From assembly GCA_050181465.1 (NCBI GenBank), contig JBFXDD010000007.1, forward strand, positions 62,001 through 126,000: a stretch of 64,000 nucleotides of DNA. The letters are read 5' to 3'. Of the stretch, positions 35,008-45,070 are shown in pieces. This stretch comes from JACRLW01 sp050181465. GTDB lineage: Bacteria; Planctomycetota; UBA1135; UBA2386. Position 1 is the first letter of the stretch; every line of letters starts with the position of its first letter. The position numbers and the translations under genes were made by a program. The notes under the pieces were generated by a model that was not told the DNA's origin, did no database searches, and saw only the letters and a list, made by a program, of their open reading frames with translations.

Positions 35008-37694
35008 GTGATCTCCGATTACGAGAAGCTCGGTGCGTTCTACCTCGGTCGCCGCGTCGACCCGTCCAATGGGGAGTTGCTCGACGAGACGATCCTCTAC
35101 GACAGCAAGGATCTGACGACTCACGCGGTGTGCGTCGGAATGACCGGCAGCGGCAAGACCGGTCTGTGCATCTCGCTGCTCGAGGAAGCCGCGATCGACG
35201 GAATCCCGGTGCTCGCGATCGACCCGAAGGGCGATCTCGGCAATCTGGGGCTGACGTTCCCTGAGTTGCGCGCGGCAGACTTCGCGCCGTGGATCGATCA
35301 AGGCGAGGCCATGCGCAAGGGGCGCACGATCGAGCAGCAGGCCGAGGAGACCAGCAAGCAGTGGCGCAAGGGACTCGCCGAGTGGGGGCAGGACGGCGCA
35401 CGCATCACGCGGCTTCGCGAGGCCGCCGACTTCGCGATCTACACGCCCGGCAGCGACGCCGGCCTGAAGTTGAGTGCGCTGCGGTCGTTCGTACCGCCGC
35501 CGGAGTCGGTTGCGGGTGACGGCGAGTTGTGGTCGGAGCGCATTCTCGCCGCCGTGTCCGGTCTGCTCGCACTCGTGGGTATCGACGCCGATCCGGTGCG
35601 CAGTCGAGAGCACGTTCTACTCAGCAATCTGCTCGACCACGCGTGGCGCGCCGGTCGGGAGTTGGATCTTCCGGAGCTGATCCGCGGCGTGCAGTCGCCG
35701 CCCTTTTCGCGAATCGGGGTCCTCGACGTCGACACCTTCATCCCGCCACCCGATCGCACCGCGCTGGCGATGGCGATCAACGGTTTGCTCGCGTCGCCCG
35801 GTTTCGCGACGTGGATGGAAGGCGAGCCGCTCGATATCCAGCGCCTGCTCTGGACTCCTTCCGGCAAGCCCCGCGTATCCGTGCTGTCGATCGCCCACCT
35901 GAGCGAGGCGCAGCGGATGTTCTTCGTGACCTTGCTGCTGTCCGAGTTCCTGACTTGGACGAGATCGCAGTCCGGCACGAGCTCCCTGCGAGCCATCCTC
36001 TACATGGATGAGGTGTTCGGTTACTTGCCGCCGACTGCGAACCCGCCTTCGAAGCGTGCGATGCTCACGCTGTTGAAGCAAGCGCGAGCGTTCGGCGTCG
36101 GCGTCGTGCTTGCNNNNNNNNNNNNNNNNNNNNNNNNNNNNNNNNNNNNNNNNNNNNNNNNNNNNNNNNNNNNNNNNNNNNNNNNNNNNNNNNNNNNNNN
36201 NNNNNNNNNNNNNTGCGAGCCATCCTCTACATGGATGAGGTGTTCGGTTACTTGCCGCCGACTGCGAACCCGCCTTCGAAGCGTGCGATGCTCACGCTGT
36301 TGAAGCAAGCGCGAGCGTTCGGCGTCGGCGTCGTGCTTGCGACGCAGAATCCGGTCGATCTCGACTACAAGGCGTTGTCCAACGCGGGCACTTGGTTTCT
36401 CGGTCGGTTGCAGACCGAGCGCGACAAGCTGCGTGTGTTGGACGGCCTCGAAGGCGCCTCCGCGCAGAGCGGTACGGCCTTCGATCGAGCCTCGATGGAG
36501 CGCACGCTCGCGGGCTTGTCGTCGCGCACGTTCGTTCTCAACAACGTCCACGACGATGCGCCGGTCGTGATGCGCACGCGGTGGGCGATGTCGTATCTGC
36601 GCGGGCCGTTGACGCGGTCGCAGATCGCGATGCTCATGCAGTCGCGCAAGGCCGGCGCGACCTCCGGCGTGAGTGCGATGGCCTCGCCGGCGAGTGCGTC
36701 GGTTGCGGCCACGACCGGTCGAGTGTCCTCTGCGACATCGAGTCGTCCACTACTGCCGAGTGGGACCACCGAGCGCTTCGCGCGGCCGACGCTCGCAGCC
36801 GACGATGGAGCGACGCTGCTCTATCGGGCTGCGATGTTCGGCAGCGCGCGGTTGCACTTCGTCTCGAGCAAGCACGGCATCGATGAGTGGCGCGAGGTCC
36901 ATCGACTCGCCGCACTCGCTGAGGATCACGACTCTGATCCGTTCGATGGTGCGCATGTCGAAGCGCCAAAGGCGTTGCCACGCTCCGACGACACGCCGCG
37001 GCCGGGCTTCTCGTTCGACGAGTTGCCTGCGCCGGCGTCTTCGGCGAAGACGTGGCCGGTCTGGACCAAGGCGTTCAGTGCCGCGTTGTTCCGCGACGAA
37101 CGGATTCACGTGCATCGTTGTGCCGTCCTGAAGACCACATCCGAGCCGGGCGAGTCGGTCGACGCGTTCCGCGCGCGTTGCGCGCAAGCGGCGCGCGAGG
37201 CGCGTGACGTCGCGGTCGAGGAACTCAGGCGGCGCTTCGCCCCCAAGATCCAAGCGATCGAAGATCGAATCCGCCGCGCCGAGGACAAGGTCGAGCGCGA
37301 GGAAGCGCAGGTCGCGCAACAGAAGACACAGACCGCGATCTCGATCGGCAGCACGATCCTGGGCGCGATCTTCGGTCGTCGCAAGGTCAGCGCTTCGAGC
37401 ATCGGTCGCGCGGGCTCGGCGATCCGCAGTGCCTCCCGAGTCGGTCGCGAGAAGGCCGACGTCGCGCGTGCCGAGGAGGCGGTGGCCGAGCTGCGTTCGC
37501 GGATCGAGGAACTCGACGCCGAGTTCGAGCGCGCGAGTGAGGAACTGCGTGAGTCGTATCGTCCGGAATCTCTCGAGATCACCACGGAAGAGTTGGCGCC
37601 ACGCAAAGCGGATACGGCGGTGTTGGCGGTCGGGCTGTGCTGGGTGCCGTGGCAGCGAGACCGGGATGGGCGTCTTCGCCCACTCCTGGGCTGA
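35008..37694 (+). CDS. HerA/DUF853-like DNA-translocase-type ATPase, interrupted by a false gap
   Basis: It starts at GTG 35008 (VISDYEKLGAFYLGRRVD). Walker A is CVGMTGSGKTGLCISLLEEA near residue 50, IDPKGDLGNLGL follows, and Walker B is RAILYMDEVFGYLPPTANPP. The sensor-like segment ATQNPVDLDYKALSNAGTWF lies beyond. The C-terminal third has a long charged coiled coil (KIQAIEDRIRRAEDKVEREE, VARAEEAVAELRSRIEELD). The 100-N gap at 36114-36213 has identical 127-bp flanks; collapsing them joins Walker B to ATQNP in one 819-codon frame. The family comprises hexameric translocases linked to DNA repair or mobile-element defence. No nuclease partner is adjacent here. Confidence 0.87.
35987..36340. other. 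False scaffold gap: second 127-bp duplication flanking 100 N
   Basis: Bases 35987-36113 and 36214-36340 are identical (127 bp) on either side of 100 N at 36114-36213. The size is exactly the same as at the first gap, so both come from one assembly k-mer setting. The frame of the HerA-like gene is restored by collapsing them. Confidence 0.93.
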
Positions 37695-37819
37695 GGGACC
37701 GGCGATTGATGTTTGCGCCCGCGCGGCGGTGTCGGGATCCTTGGTGCGTTCGCGCGCGTGGGGCGGTGGTCGCCCTCGCCGAGTTCCTCGACCGAGCCCT
37801 TCGACCGAATCCTTCGACC

Positions 37820-39439
37820 ATGGCACTCTTGCAACCAACATCCAAGACCACGCGCGGTCTCGCGCTCGCCGCACTTCTGCTCACCGAGTCCGCAGTGGTC
37901 GCACAGTCGACCGAGGCGATCGACGAGCCTGCGGTTCAGATTCTCCGCAAGCACGGCCTCGAGCAGAGCCAGGTGATGGATCTGCTCGGGATGATCTGCG
38001 ACGTGCATGGTCCCCGACTCACGGGTTCGCCGAACATCCGACGAGCTCAGGCCTGGGCCCGGGACACCTTGGAGGGTTTCGGGCTCAACGATGCTCACCT
38101 CGCCTCGTGGGGGCCATTCGGTCGCGCTTGGGAACTCGAGCACTTCGCGTTGCACGTCGTGGGTGAGAACCCTTGGCCGGTGCTCGCGTGGCCGAAGGCG
38201 TGGTCCCCCGGGCTCGATGGCCGGATGGAGGGCGAGGTCATCGACGCTCTCGCCGTCGGCGCCGAGGCGCTCGCGGAGATGGATCTCTCACGGACCTTCG
38301 TGCTGATCGAGACGCCGCGTGAGCTCTCGGAATGGTTCGACGGCACGGCGGAGCGATTCGATTCCGACGCGCTGCTGTCGATGGCGAACGGCGCATCGCG
38401 CCCGCCGCGTCGGAGCAACGGCAGGCCGGCGTCGCCCGACTTCCGCGCCGGATTCCAAAAGCGCGAGGCGGTCATGAAGGTGCTGGCCAAGAACAAGCCG
38501 CTCGCGATTCTCGATCGCTCATTCAAGGGTGACTACGGGACGATCTTCGTGGGCGGTGCGTCGGCGAGCGATCCGGTGACAGGCGAACGGACGCGCGCAT
38601 ACGCACCGGGTGCGGTCACCACGCCGCAGTTCACGTTGGCCGTCGAGCACTTCAATCGCATCTCGCGCAACCTCGCACGCGGGATTCCGACCCGATTGGC
38701 CGTCGAGCTTCGCGTCCGCTGGAACGACGACGATGCCATGGAGCACAACGTGATCGCCGACCTGGCCGGCGGCGATCCGGCGCTCGCGGAAGAAGTCGTG
38801 ATGGTCGGCGCACACTTCGATTCGTGGCACTCCGGGACCGGCTGCACCGACAACGGCACCGGCAGTGCGGTGATGATGGAGGCGATGCGGCTGTTGACCG
38901 TGTTGGTCAAGGAGAGCGGCCGCCGTCCGCGTCGAACGATCCGTATCGGGCTGTGGAGCGGCGAGGAGCAGGGGTTGCTCGGGTCCCGGGCTTGGGTCGA
39001 GCAGAACCTGGCGAGCGGCGGCGGTCGCACTTCACCGCCGAAGGATCTGAAGCCGCTACACGAGAAGTTCGCGGGCTACTTCAACCTCGACAACGGCACC
39101 GGCCGGATCCGCGGTGTCTATCTGCAAGGCAACCCTTCGGTTCGCCCGATCTTCGCGCAGTGGCTGAAGCCATTCCATGATCTCGACGCTTCGACGATCA
39201 CGGATTCCGACACCGGCGGTACCGACCATCTCTCGTTCGACAGCGCGGGTCTTCCCGGGTTTCAGTTCATTCAGGACCCGGTGGCTTACGACACCCGCAC
39301 TCACCACTCGAACATGGATGTGTGGGATCACGCGGTGGCCGAGGATCTCCGGCAAGCCGCCACGATCGTGGCGTCGTTCGCGTGGCATGCGGCGAATCGG
39401 GATGAGAAGTTGCCCCGCAAGCCGATGCGGACGCGCTGA
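37820..39439 (+). CDS. Secreted M28-family metallopeptidase (aminopeptidase/carboxypeptidase-like)
   Basis: A 539-residue protein with a signal peptide (GLALAALLLTESAVVAQ). A protease-associated-like region lies at residues ~130-300. The M28 di-zinc core follows: VVMVGAHFDSWHSGTGCTDN (His and bridging Asp), GLWSGEEQGLLGS (general base and ligand Glu), YFNLDNGTGRIRG (Asp) and YDTRTHHSNMDVWDH (final His). All ligands are present, so it should be active on peptides in the periplasm or outside. The ATG at 37820 is set by the signal peptide; longer in-frame starts overlap the HerA-like gene. Confidence 0.9.
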   Translation: MALLQPTSKTTRGLALAALLLTESAVVAQSTEAIDEPAVQILRKHGLEQSQVMDLLGMICDVHGPRLTGSPNIRRAQAWARDTLEGFGLNDAHLASWGPFGRAWELEHFALHVVGENPWPVLAWPKAWSPGLDGRMEGEVIDALAVGAEALAEMDLSRTFVLIETPRELSEWFDGTAERFDSDALLSMANGASRPPRRSNGRPASPDFRAGFQKREAVMKVLAKNKPLAILDRSFKGDYGTIFVGGASASDPVTGERTRAYAPGAVTTPQFTLAVEHFNRISRNLARGIPTRLAVELRVRWNDDDAMEHNVIADLAGGDPALAEEVVMVGAHFDSWHSGTGCTDNGTGSAVMMEAMRLLTVLVKESGRRPRRTIRIGLWSGEEQGLLGSRAWVEQNLASGGGRTSPPKDLKPLHEKFAGYFNLDNGTGRIRGVYLQGNPSVRPIFAQWLKPFHDLDASTITDSDTGGTDHLSFDSAGLPGFQFIQDPVAYDTRTHHSNMDVWDHAVAEDLRQAATIVASFAWHAANRDEKLPRKPMRTR

Positions 39440-39445
39440 TCGGGA

Positions 39446-39472
39446 GCGTCGGCGGTCGTCTCGCACCGACGC
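39446..39472. terminator. Hairpin between converging M28 and icmF genes
   Basis: GCGTCGG (39446-39452) pairs with CCGACGC (39466-39472) across a 13-base loop. It sits between stops at 39439 and 39487, a fitting place for a bidirectional terminator. Confidence 0.35.
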
Positions 39473-39486
39473 GCCGCCGTGCCGAC

Positions 39487-42400
39487 TCACATGTTGCGAC
39501 GATAGCGGCCGCCGACCTCGTAGAGCGCGGCGCTCATCTGTCCGAGGGAGCAACACTTCGCTGCGTCCAACAGCGCAGCGAAGACGTTGCCGCCGTCGAG
39601 GGCGACCTGCTGCAGGCGCTCGAGTGCCGGCTTCGCTCGCGCCGCGTTGCGCAGGTGGAACGCGCCGAGTGCGGAGATCTGCGCTTCCTTCTCGTCGTCG
39701 CTCGAACGCATGACGTCGAGCGGTCGCTGAATCGGTGAGCCGTCGGTGCCGAGGAACGTGTTGACGCCCACGATCGGGAGGGCTCCCGAGGCCTTCTGCG
39801 ACTCGTAGTGCAGCGACTCCTCTTGGATCTTTCCGCGCTGATACATCGTCTCCATCGCGCCGAGTACGCCGCCGCGCTCGGTGATGCGATCGAACTCGGC
39901 GTAGACCGCCTCTTCGACGAGGTCGGTCAGCTCCTCGATGACGAAGCTGCCTTGGAGCGGATTCTCATTGCGTGCCAGTCCGAGCTCTCGATTGATGATG
40001 AGCTGGATTGCCATCGCGCGGCGCACCGACTCTTCGGTGGGAGTCGTGATCGCCTCGTCATAGGCGTTGGTGTGCAGGCTCTGGCAGTTGTCGTAGATCG
40101 CGTAGAGCGCTTGCAACGTCGTGCGGATGTCGTTGAAGGCGATCTCCTGCGCGTGCAGTGAGCGACCGCTGGTCTGGATGTGGTACTTCAGCTTCTGACT
40201 GCGATCGTTCGCGCCGTAGCGCAGCTTCATCGCCTTTGCCCAGATCCGCCGCGCGACGCGGCCGATGACCGCGTACTCAGGATCGAGTCCGTTGCTGAAG
40301 AAGAAGCTCAGGTTCGGCGCGAAGTCGTCGATGTGCATTCCGCGCGCGAGGTAGTACTCCACGTAGGTGAAGCCGTTCGCGAGCGTGAAGGCGAGCTGCG
40401 TGATCGGATTCGCGCCGGCCTCCGCAATGTGGTAGCCGGAGATCGATACCGAATAGAAGTTGCGGACGTCGTGATCGACGAAGAACTGCTGGACGTCGCC
40501 CATCATCCGCAGCGCGAACTCCGTCGAGAAGATGCAGGTGTTCTGTGCCTGGTCTTCCTTCAGGATGTCGGCTTGGACGGTGCCGCGCGCGGTCGAGAGC
40601 GCCCGAGCGCGAAGCTCGGCGTAGACGTCAGCCGGGACGACTTCGTCGCCGGAAACGCCGAGAAGACGCAGGCCGAGGCCATCGTGACCGCGCGGAATCG
40701 ACCCCTCGTATCGCGGGCGGGGCACGCCCAATCCGGAATAGATCGAATCGATCTTCGCCTCCACCTCCGCTTGGCGACCGCTGGTCATGATCCAGCGTTC
40801 ACACTGCTGGTCGATCGCGGCGTTGAAGAAGAACGCGAGCAGCATCGGTGCGGGACCGTTGATCGTCATCGACACGGAGGTCGTCGGATCGCACAGGTCG
40901 AAGCCGCTGTAGAGCTTCTTGGCATCGTCGACCGTGCAGATCGACACTCCGGCGTTCCCGATCTTGCCGAACACATCGGGCCGCCGCTCCGGATCTTCGC
41001 CGTACAGCGTCACCGAATCGAAAGCCGTCGACAGCCGCTTCGCGGGTTGCTCATAGGCGACGTAGTGGAATCGGCGGTTGGTTCGCTCCGGACCACCCTC
41101 GCCGGCAAACATGCGCGTCGGGTCCTCCGCGGTGCGCTTGAGCGGGAAGACACCGGCGGTGAAGGGGAATGCGCCGGGTACGTTCTCACTGAGCAGCCAC
41201 CGCAAGCGGTCGCCGTAGGCCGTGGTCTTGGGCAAGAGGACCTTCGGCAGTCGCGTTCCCGAGAGCGATCGCGACACCAGCGGCGCCTTGACGACGCGTC
41301 CGCGAACTTCGTAGGCGTATTCGTCGCCGCTGTAGTCGGCGACCAGGCGATCCCAGCCGGCCAAGGACTCGCGGCACTCTGGGGCGAGCTGCTGCAACAG
41401 CGCGTCGCGTCGGCGTTCGATCCGCTGTCGGGTCTCGGGGTCGTCCGCGAGGGCGACGAGCGCTTGGTCGAGTCCGAAGACTTGCTGCGCGATCGTGCTT
41501 TGCTCGGCGGTCCACGCCGCATAACGGCGATTGGCTTCGGCGATCTCCGACAGATAGCGCGTGCGATCCGCGGGGACGATCGTCGCGCGAGCAGGTTCAC
41601 CGCCCGGCGGCAGATGCGTGGGCAAGAGCCTCGGCGAGACTTGCGTGAGCCGCTCCATCAAGGCCGCGAACAGGGAGTTGGTGCCCGGGTCGTTGAAGTG
41701 CGACGCCATGGCGCCGAACACCGGCATCGTGTCCGGCGCGGCATCGAACCGATTGCGATTGCGCTGCACCTGCTTCCTGACGTCGCGCAGTGCGTCGAGC
41801 GCTCCGCGACGGTCGAACTTGTTGATCGCGATCAGGTCCGCGAAGTCGAGCATGTCGATCTTCTCGAGCTGCGTCGCGGCACCGTATTCCGGTGTCATCA
41901 CGTAAAGGGAGACGTCGGCGTGCTCCGTGATCTCGGTGTCCGACTGGCCGATCCCCGAGCTCTCCAAGATGATGAGATCGAAGTTCGCTCGCCGTAGGAC
42001 CTCGAGTGCGAGCCGCGCGGCTTCGGTGAGCGAGTGATTCGCTCGGCGGGTGGCCATCGACCGCATGAAGGCACGCGGGTGGTGGATCGCGTTCATCCGG
42101 ATGCGATCGCCGAGCAGCGCGCCGCCGGTCTTGCGCCGCGTAGGGTCGATCGAGAGCACGGCGACGGTGCGCTCGGGACACCCGCGCAGGAATCGCTGAA
42201 CCAGTTCGTCGATCAGCGAGGACTTGCCGGCGCCGCCGGTCCCGGTCACGCCGAGCACCGGCGCGCGATGCATGGGCGTCGGCATGCCGGCGAGACGTGC
42301 CGTCAACGCGGCCGGTTCGTTTTCGGCGAGCGACAACGCGCGAGCAACCGCGCGTGGACTTCCGGCGGCGAGTTCCGCAGCATCGAAGTCGGTCGGCGCT

Positions 42401-42876
42401 TCACGGTCACAGCGCCGGAGCATGTCGTGGACCATGCCCTCGAGCCCCATCGCGCGCCCGTCGTCGGGCGAGTAGATGCGCTCGATGCCGTAGGCGTGCA
42501 GCGCCTCGATCTCTTCGGGCAGGATGACGCCGCCGCCACCGCCGAAGATGCGGATGTGGCCCATCTGGGCCGCAGTCAGCAGGTCGTGGACGTAGCGGAA
42601 GAACTCGTTGTGGCCGCCCTGATACGAAGTGATCGCGATGCCCTGGGCGTCCTCCTCGATCGCGGCGTCCACGATCTCGCTGGCGGAGCGGTTGTGGCCG
42701 AGGTGGATCACCTCGGCGCCACCGCCCTGGGCGATTCGGCGGAAGATGTTGATCGAGGCGTCGTGACCGTCGAACAGCGATGTCGCGGTCACCAGACGCA
42801 CTTTGTGTCTGGTCCGGACTTCCGCGTTGGTGTCAGAGGTCGAGAGGGCGTCGCTGGTAGTCTGGCTCTGGCGCAT
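39487..42876 (-). CDS. icmF: Fused isobutyryl-CoA/methylmalonyl-CoA-type mutase (IcmF)
   Basis: A 1,129-residue adenosylcobalamin enzyme. Domains in order: a B12-binding domain (TSLFDGHDASINIFRR, cobalt ligand His38; TSYQGGHNEFFRY), the MeaI-type GTPase chaperone (P-loop LGVTGTGGAGKSSLID near 208-223, IAINKFDRRGALDAL as the NKxD motif), then the mutase TIM barrel (NRRFHYVAYEQPAKRLSTAF, GYHIAEAGANPITQLAFTLA, YHIQTSGRSLHAQEIAFNDI). This order is diagnostic of IcmF, which interconverts isobutyryl- and n-butyryl-CoA or related acyl-CoAs and carries its own repair GTPase. The start is the ATG at 42874-42876; upstream frame extensions run into repeats. A divergent promoter region filled with two MITEs precedes it. 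Confidence 0.95.
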   Translation of the reverse strand: MRQSQTTSDALSTSDTNAEVRTRHKVRLVTATSLFDGHDASINIFRRIAQGGGAEVIHLGHNRSASEIVDAAIEEDAQGIAITSYQGGHNEFFRYVHDLLTAAQMGHIRIFGGGGGVILPEEIEALHAYGIERIYSPDDGRAMGLEGMVHDMLRRCDREAPTDFDAAELAAGSPRAVARALSLAENEPAALTARLAGMPTPMHRAPVLGVTGTGGAGKSSLIDELVQRFLRGCPERTVAVLSIDPTRRKTGGALLGDRIRMNAIHHPRAFMRSMATRRANHSLTEAARLALEVLRRANFDLIILESSGIGQSDTEITEHADVSLYVMTPEYGAATQLEKIDMLDFADLIAINKFDRRGALDALRDVRKQVQRNRNRFDAAPDTMPVFGAMASHFNDPGTNSLFAALMERLTQVSPRLLPTHLPPGGEPARATIVPADRTRYLSEIAEANRRYAAWTAEQSTIAQQVFGLDQALVALADDPETRQRIERRRDALLQQLAPECRESLAGWDRLVADYSGDEYAYEVRGRVVKAPLVSRSLSGTRLPKVLLPKTTAYGDRLRWLLSENVPGAFPFTAGVFPLKRTAEDPTRMFAGEGGPERTNRRFHYVAYEQPAKRLSTAFDSVTLYGEDPERRPDVFGKIGNAGVSICTVDDAKKLYSGFDLCDPTTSVSMTINGPAPMLLAFFFNAAIDQQCERWIMTSGRQAEVEAKIDSIYSGLGVPRPRYEGSIPRGHDGLGLRLLGVSGDEVVPADVYAELRARALSTARGTVQADILKEDQAQNTCIFSTEFALRMMGDVQQFFVDHDVRNFYSVSISGYHIAEAGANPITQLAFTLANGFTYVEYYLARGMHIDDFAPNLSFFFSNGLDPEYAVIGRVARRIWAKAMKLRYGANDRSQKLKYHIQTSGRSLHAQEIAFNDIRTTLQALYAIYDNCQSLHTNAYDEAITTPTEESVRRAMAIQLIINRELGLARNENPLQGSFVIEELTDLVEEAVYAEFDRITERGGVLGAMETMYQRGKIQEESLHYESQKASGALPIVGVNTFLGTDGSPIQRPLDVMRSSDDEKEAQISALGAFHLRNAARAKPALERLQQVALDGGNVFAALLDAAKCCSLGQMSAALYEVGGRYRRNM

Positions 42877-43035
42877 CGGCGTCCCCGCGAACTCCGCCCG
42901 TGGTGGATCGGCCCGCGGCCCCCGGATCGTAGCGCCGGGTGTGCCTCGCGCTGGTTCGAGAAAGCGAGCTTGCCGATGCGCGGGACTCGGAATCGGAGAC
43001 CGGCGCCCAGGGCCCGACGCCGTCGAGGACCGCGC

Positions 43036-43190
43036 GGGCCCGGATTGCTCGTGACCGGCTGCTGCGATCGCCGCGACTCGCGCCCGGCCGCTTCGCTGCG
43101 GCCGCGCTTGGGTCGCAGCCCGACGCAGCTCCTTCCCGGGCACCGACCTGCGTCGACCTCGCGACGACGTTCGCCAAGGGTCCGGGCTAG
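43036..43190 (-). mobile_element. MITE copy F, shorter variant, first of an inverted-orientation pair
   Basis: A 155-bp copy begins GGGCCCGGATTGCTCGTGAC and ends AAGGGTCCGGGCTAG. It lacks about 30 bp of the centre present in copy G. It has its own GC-rich hairpin (GGCCGCTTCGCTGCGGCC: GGCCGC pairing with GCGGCC). It joins copy G at a shared CTAG (CCGGG-CTAG-TCCGG). Confidence 0.75.
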
Positions 43191-43370
43191 TCCGGATTAT
43201 TCGTGAACATCTGCTGCGATCGCCACAAGTCGCGCCCGGCGGCGTCGCTACGTCGGCTCCTCCCTGGCAGCGTAGCTACAGCTACGCTTCGGTCGTCGAC
43301 CGTCGTAGCTCCTTGCCGGGCATCGACCTGTGTCGATCTCGCGACGACGTTCACGAATAATCCGGGCTAG
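43187..43370 (-). mobile_element. MITE copy G, second of the pair
   Basis: A 184-bp copy with well-kept ends: CTAGTCCGGATTATTCGTGA and GAATAATCCGGGCTAG. The core GCTACAGCTACGCTTCGGTC and CAGCGTAGC matches copies B and C read in reverse. It ends 30 bp before the ATG of the downstream secreted protein gene. Together F and G make up most of the 524-bp icmF divergent intergenic region. Confidence 0.85.
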
Positions 43371-43400
43371 ACTGCCTGAGTTCTGTCCGTAGCTCTGCCG

Positions 43401-45032
43401 ATGCGCCGTGTGTGTTCGATCTTCGCGCTGGCCGTGTGTCTTGCGCCGGCGCGCGCGCAGGCGGTATCGCGCGCCATCGATGCGCCGTCGCTGGGAATCC
43501 GACTCATCGCGCCGATCGGCGGGCCGTCGGGCCGGACCGTCGCGATCGATTTTCCGGCCGCCGGCGACCGCGAGGTCTTCGAACGACTTCCGCTGGCCCG
43601 GCCGGTGTCAGACGTGCAGATCGCTCCCGACGGCCGCGGCGCGTTCCTCGTTCTCGCCGGTGGAGTCGCCGAAGACCTCGACCTCTATCGCTTCGACCCG
43701 CTCCGGCGGTCGATCGATCGCTTCCCGACCAGTGGCGGACGGCGGCTCCCGGACAGCTTTGCGAACGGCCTGGGCTCCTGGCCGGTGGAGAGCGGCGCTG
43801 GCCTCTACCTCTTCGCTTTCGAGCGGGATGGTGAGATTCGCTTTCGCGCGCAGACCAGCCAGCGTGTCGTCGCGGAGCGACGGCTGCCGATCGAGTGTGT
43901 CGGTTTCACCGCGAGCTTCGATGCCGTGTCGCACCTCGTGGCGGTTCGCTTCGACGGCCCGATCGATGCGCCGCTGGGGCGCATGGAGTTCCTGCACCCA
44001 AGGGCGCCCCGGCTCGGATTGGTCGGGGCAAGGGATCGGCGAATTGACTTCGGCGAGCTGGCCCTGCACGCCAACGCGTCGCGGACGATCGAACTGAGAA
44101 ACGACGGAGAGCATCCGCTGCCCCTGACGCTGTCGCTCGAAGGGCCGTTCCTCGCCGCCGAACGGCTGCCGTTGCCCTGCGAGATCCCGCCCGATGGAGT
44201 CCGCAGTCTCGAGATCGCCTACGAAGCGACGGCGGTGGGAGATGCCCGCGGTCGACTGATCGTTCAGAGCCCGGTTGCGGGATCGAGTCTCGAACTCGCC
44301 CTCGTCGCGACGGTCGCCCCGCCGCGGCCGCCTCGATCCGACGACGCTTCGGCCACGGCGCCGATCCAAGTGAAACGCACGGAGAATCCCGCCGGCGATC
44401 GCTCCACCGGGGTCGGCGGTGCGTCGGTCGTGCCCGACCGATCTGCGCCGCCGCTCCCCGCGCCACGCCTGGATCCGGCACGCGGGCCGCGTTTCCGCTG
44501 GCTCGATGGAAATCGAGTTCGGGTGGACGTCCGGCTGGTCGCCGAAGGGGATGCGAAGCCGGTGCTGTTCCGCAATGAGCGCACCGGCATGGTCGTCGCG
44601 ACTCGGATCGGCGCCGGTGCCACGCACGCGAGTGCCGTCTTGACCGCACGAGCGGGCGATCCCCTCACCATCGCATTCGCGGCGAACGGCTCACCCGGCG
44701 CGATCGGCACGGCGCCGTCCGCGTTGCGCGTCGAAGGCGGCGAACTCGTGGTGATCGCTCCGCCGGGCGAGCGTTTCCTCCTCTTGCGGGTCAGTCGCGA
44801 AGGCGGCCGTCCAATGCTTGCCGGTCGCGGCCTGCTTCGGCGCGGTCGGGTCGGCCCCGACGGGACCCTGCGCATCGCCGCCGACTCGGTCGCGGACGCC
44901 ACGACGACGACCCAGGTCGCGCTGGTCCTCACGGATTCTTCGGCGCCGATCGGCGCTGCGAGCGCCCGGGTAGCTGCATCGGTCGAACTCGGACCATCGC
45001 AGGCGCCGATCTATCGCGATAGGGCGAAGTGA
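43401..45032 (+). CDS. Secreted protein with DUF1573/ASH-like beta-sandwich
   Basis: A 543-residue protein with a signal peptide (CSIFALAVCLAPARAQA). The N-terminal half resembles a WD/PQQ-like strand pattern (VSDVQIAPDGRGAFLVLAGG). Residues ~220-310 fit a DUF1573/choice-of-anchor fold: IDFGELALHANASRTIELRN, DGEHPLPLTLSLEGPFLAAE, LIVQSPVAGSSLELALVAT. A low-complexity Pro/Arg/Asp linker follows (PPRPPRSDDASATAPIQVKR), then a further beta-rich domain. No enzymatic motif is visible. The ORF ends 38 bp before the di-haem peroxidase start, so the two may share an mRNA. Confidence 0.65.
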   Translation: MRRVCSIFALAVCLAPARAQAVSRAIDAPSLGIRLIAPIGGPSGRTVAIDFPAAGDREVFERLPLARPVSDVQIAPDGRGAFLVLAGGVAEDLDLYRFDPLRRSIDRFPTSGGRRLPDSFANGLGSWPVESGAGLYLFAFERDGEIRFRAQTSQRVVAERRLPIECVGFTASFDAVSHLVAVRFDGPIDAPLGRMEFLHPRAPRLGLVGARDRRIDFGELALHANASRTIELRNDGEHPLPLTLSLEGPFLAAERLPLPCEIPPDGVRSLEIAYEATAVGDARGRLIVQSPVAGSSLELALVATVAPPRPPRSDDASATAPIQVKRTENPAGDRSTGVGGASVVPDRSAPPLPAPRLDPARGPRFRWLDGNRVRVDVRLVAEGDAKPVLFRNERTGMVVATRIGAGATHASAVLTARAGDPLTIAFAANGSPGAIGTAPSALRVEGGELVVIAPPGERFLLLRVSREGGRPMLAGRGLLRRGRVGPDGTLRIAADSVADATTTTQVALVLTDSSAPIGAASARVAASVELGPSQAPIYRDRAK

Positions 45033-45070
45033 TTGGGCCTTCGCCCAGGCGGCGATTTAGAAGGCTCGCG

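Noticed and set aside
35008..37694. HerA-like ATPase as part of a defence system (HerA-Sir2, HerA-DUF4297 or NurA)
   Set aside because: No nuclease, Sir2 or NurA gene is adjacent; neighbours are a secreted dioxygenase-like protein and a peptidase. The DUF853-type architecture is usually a stand-alone gene.
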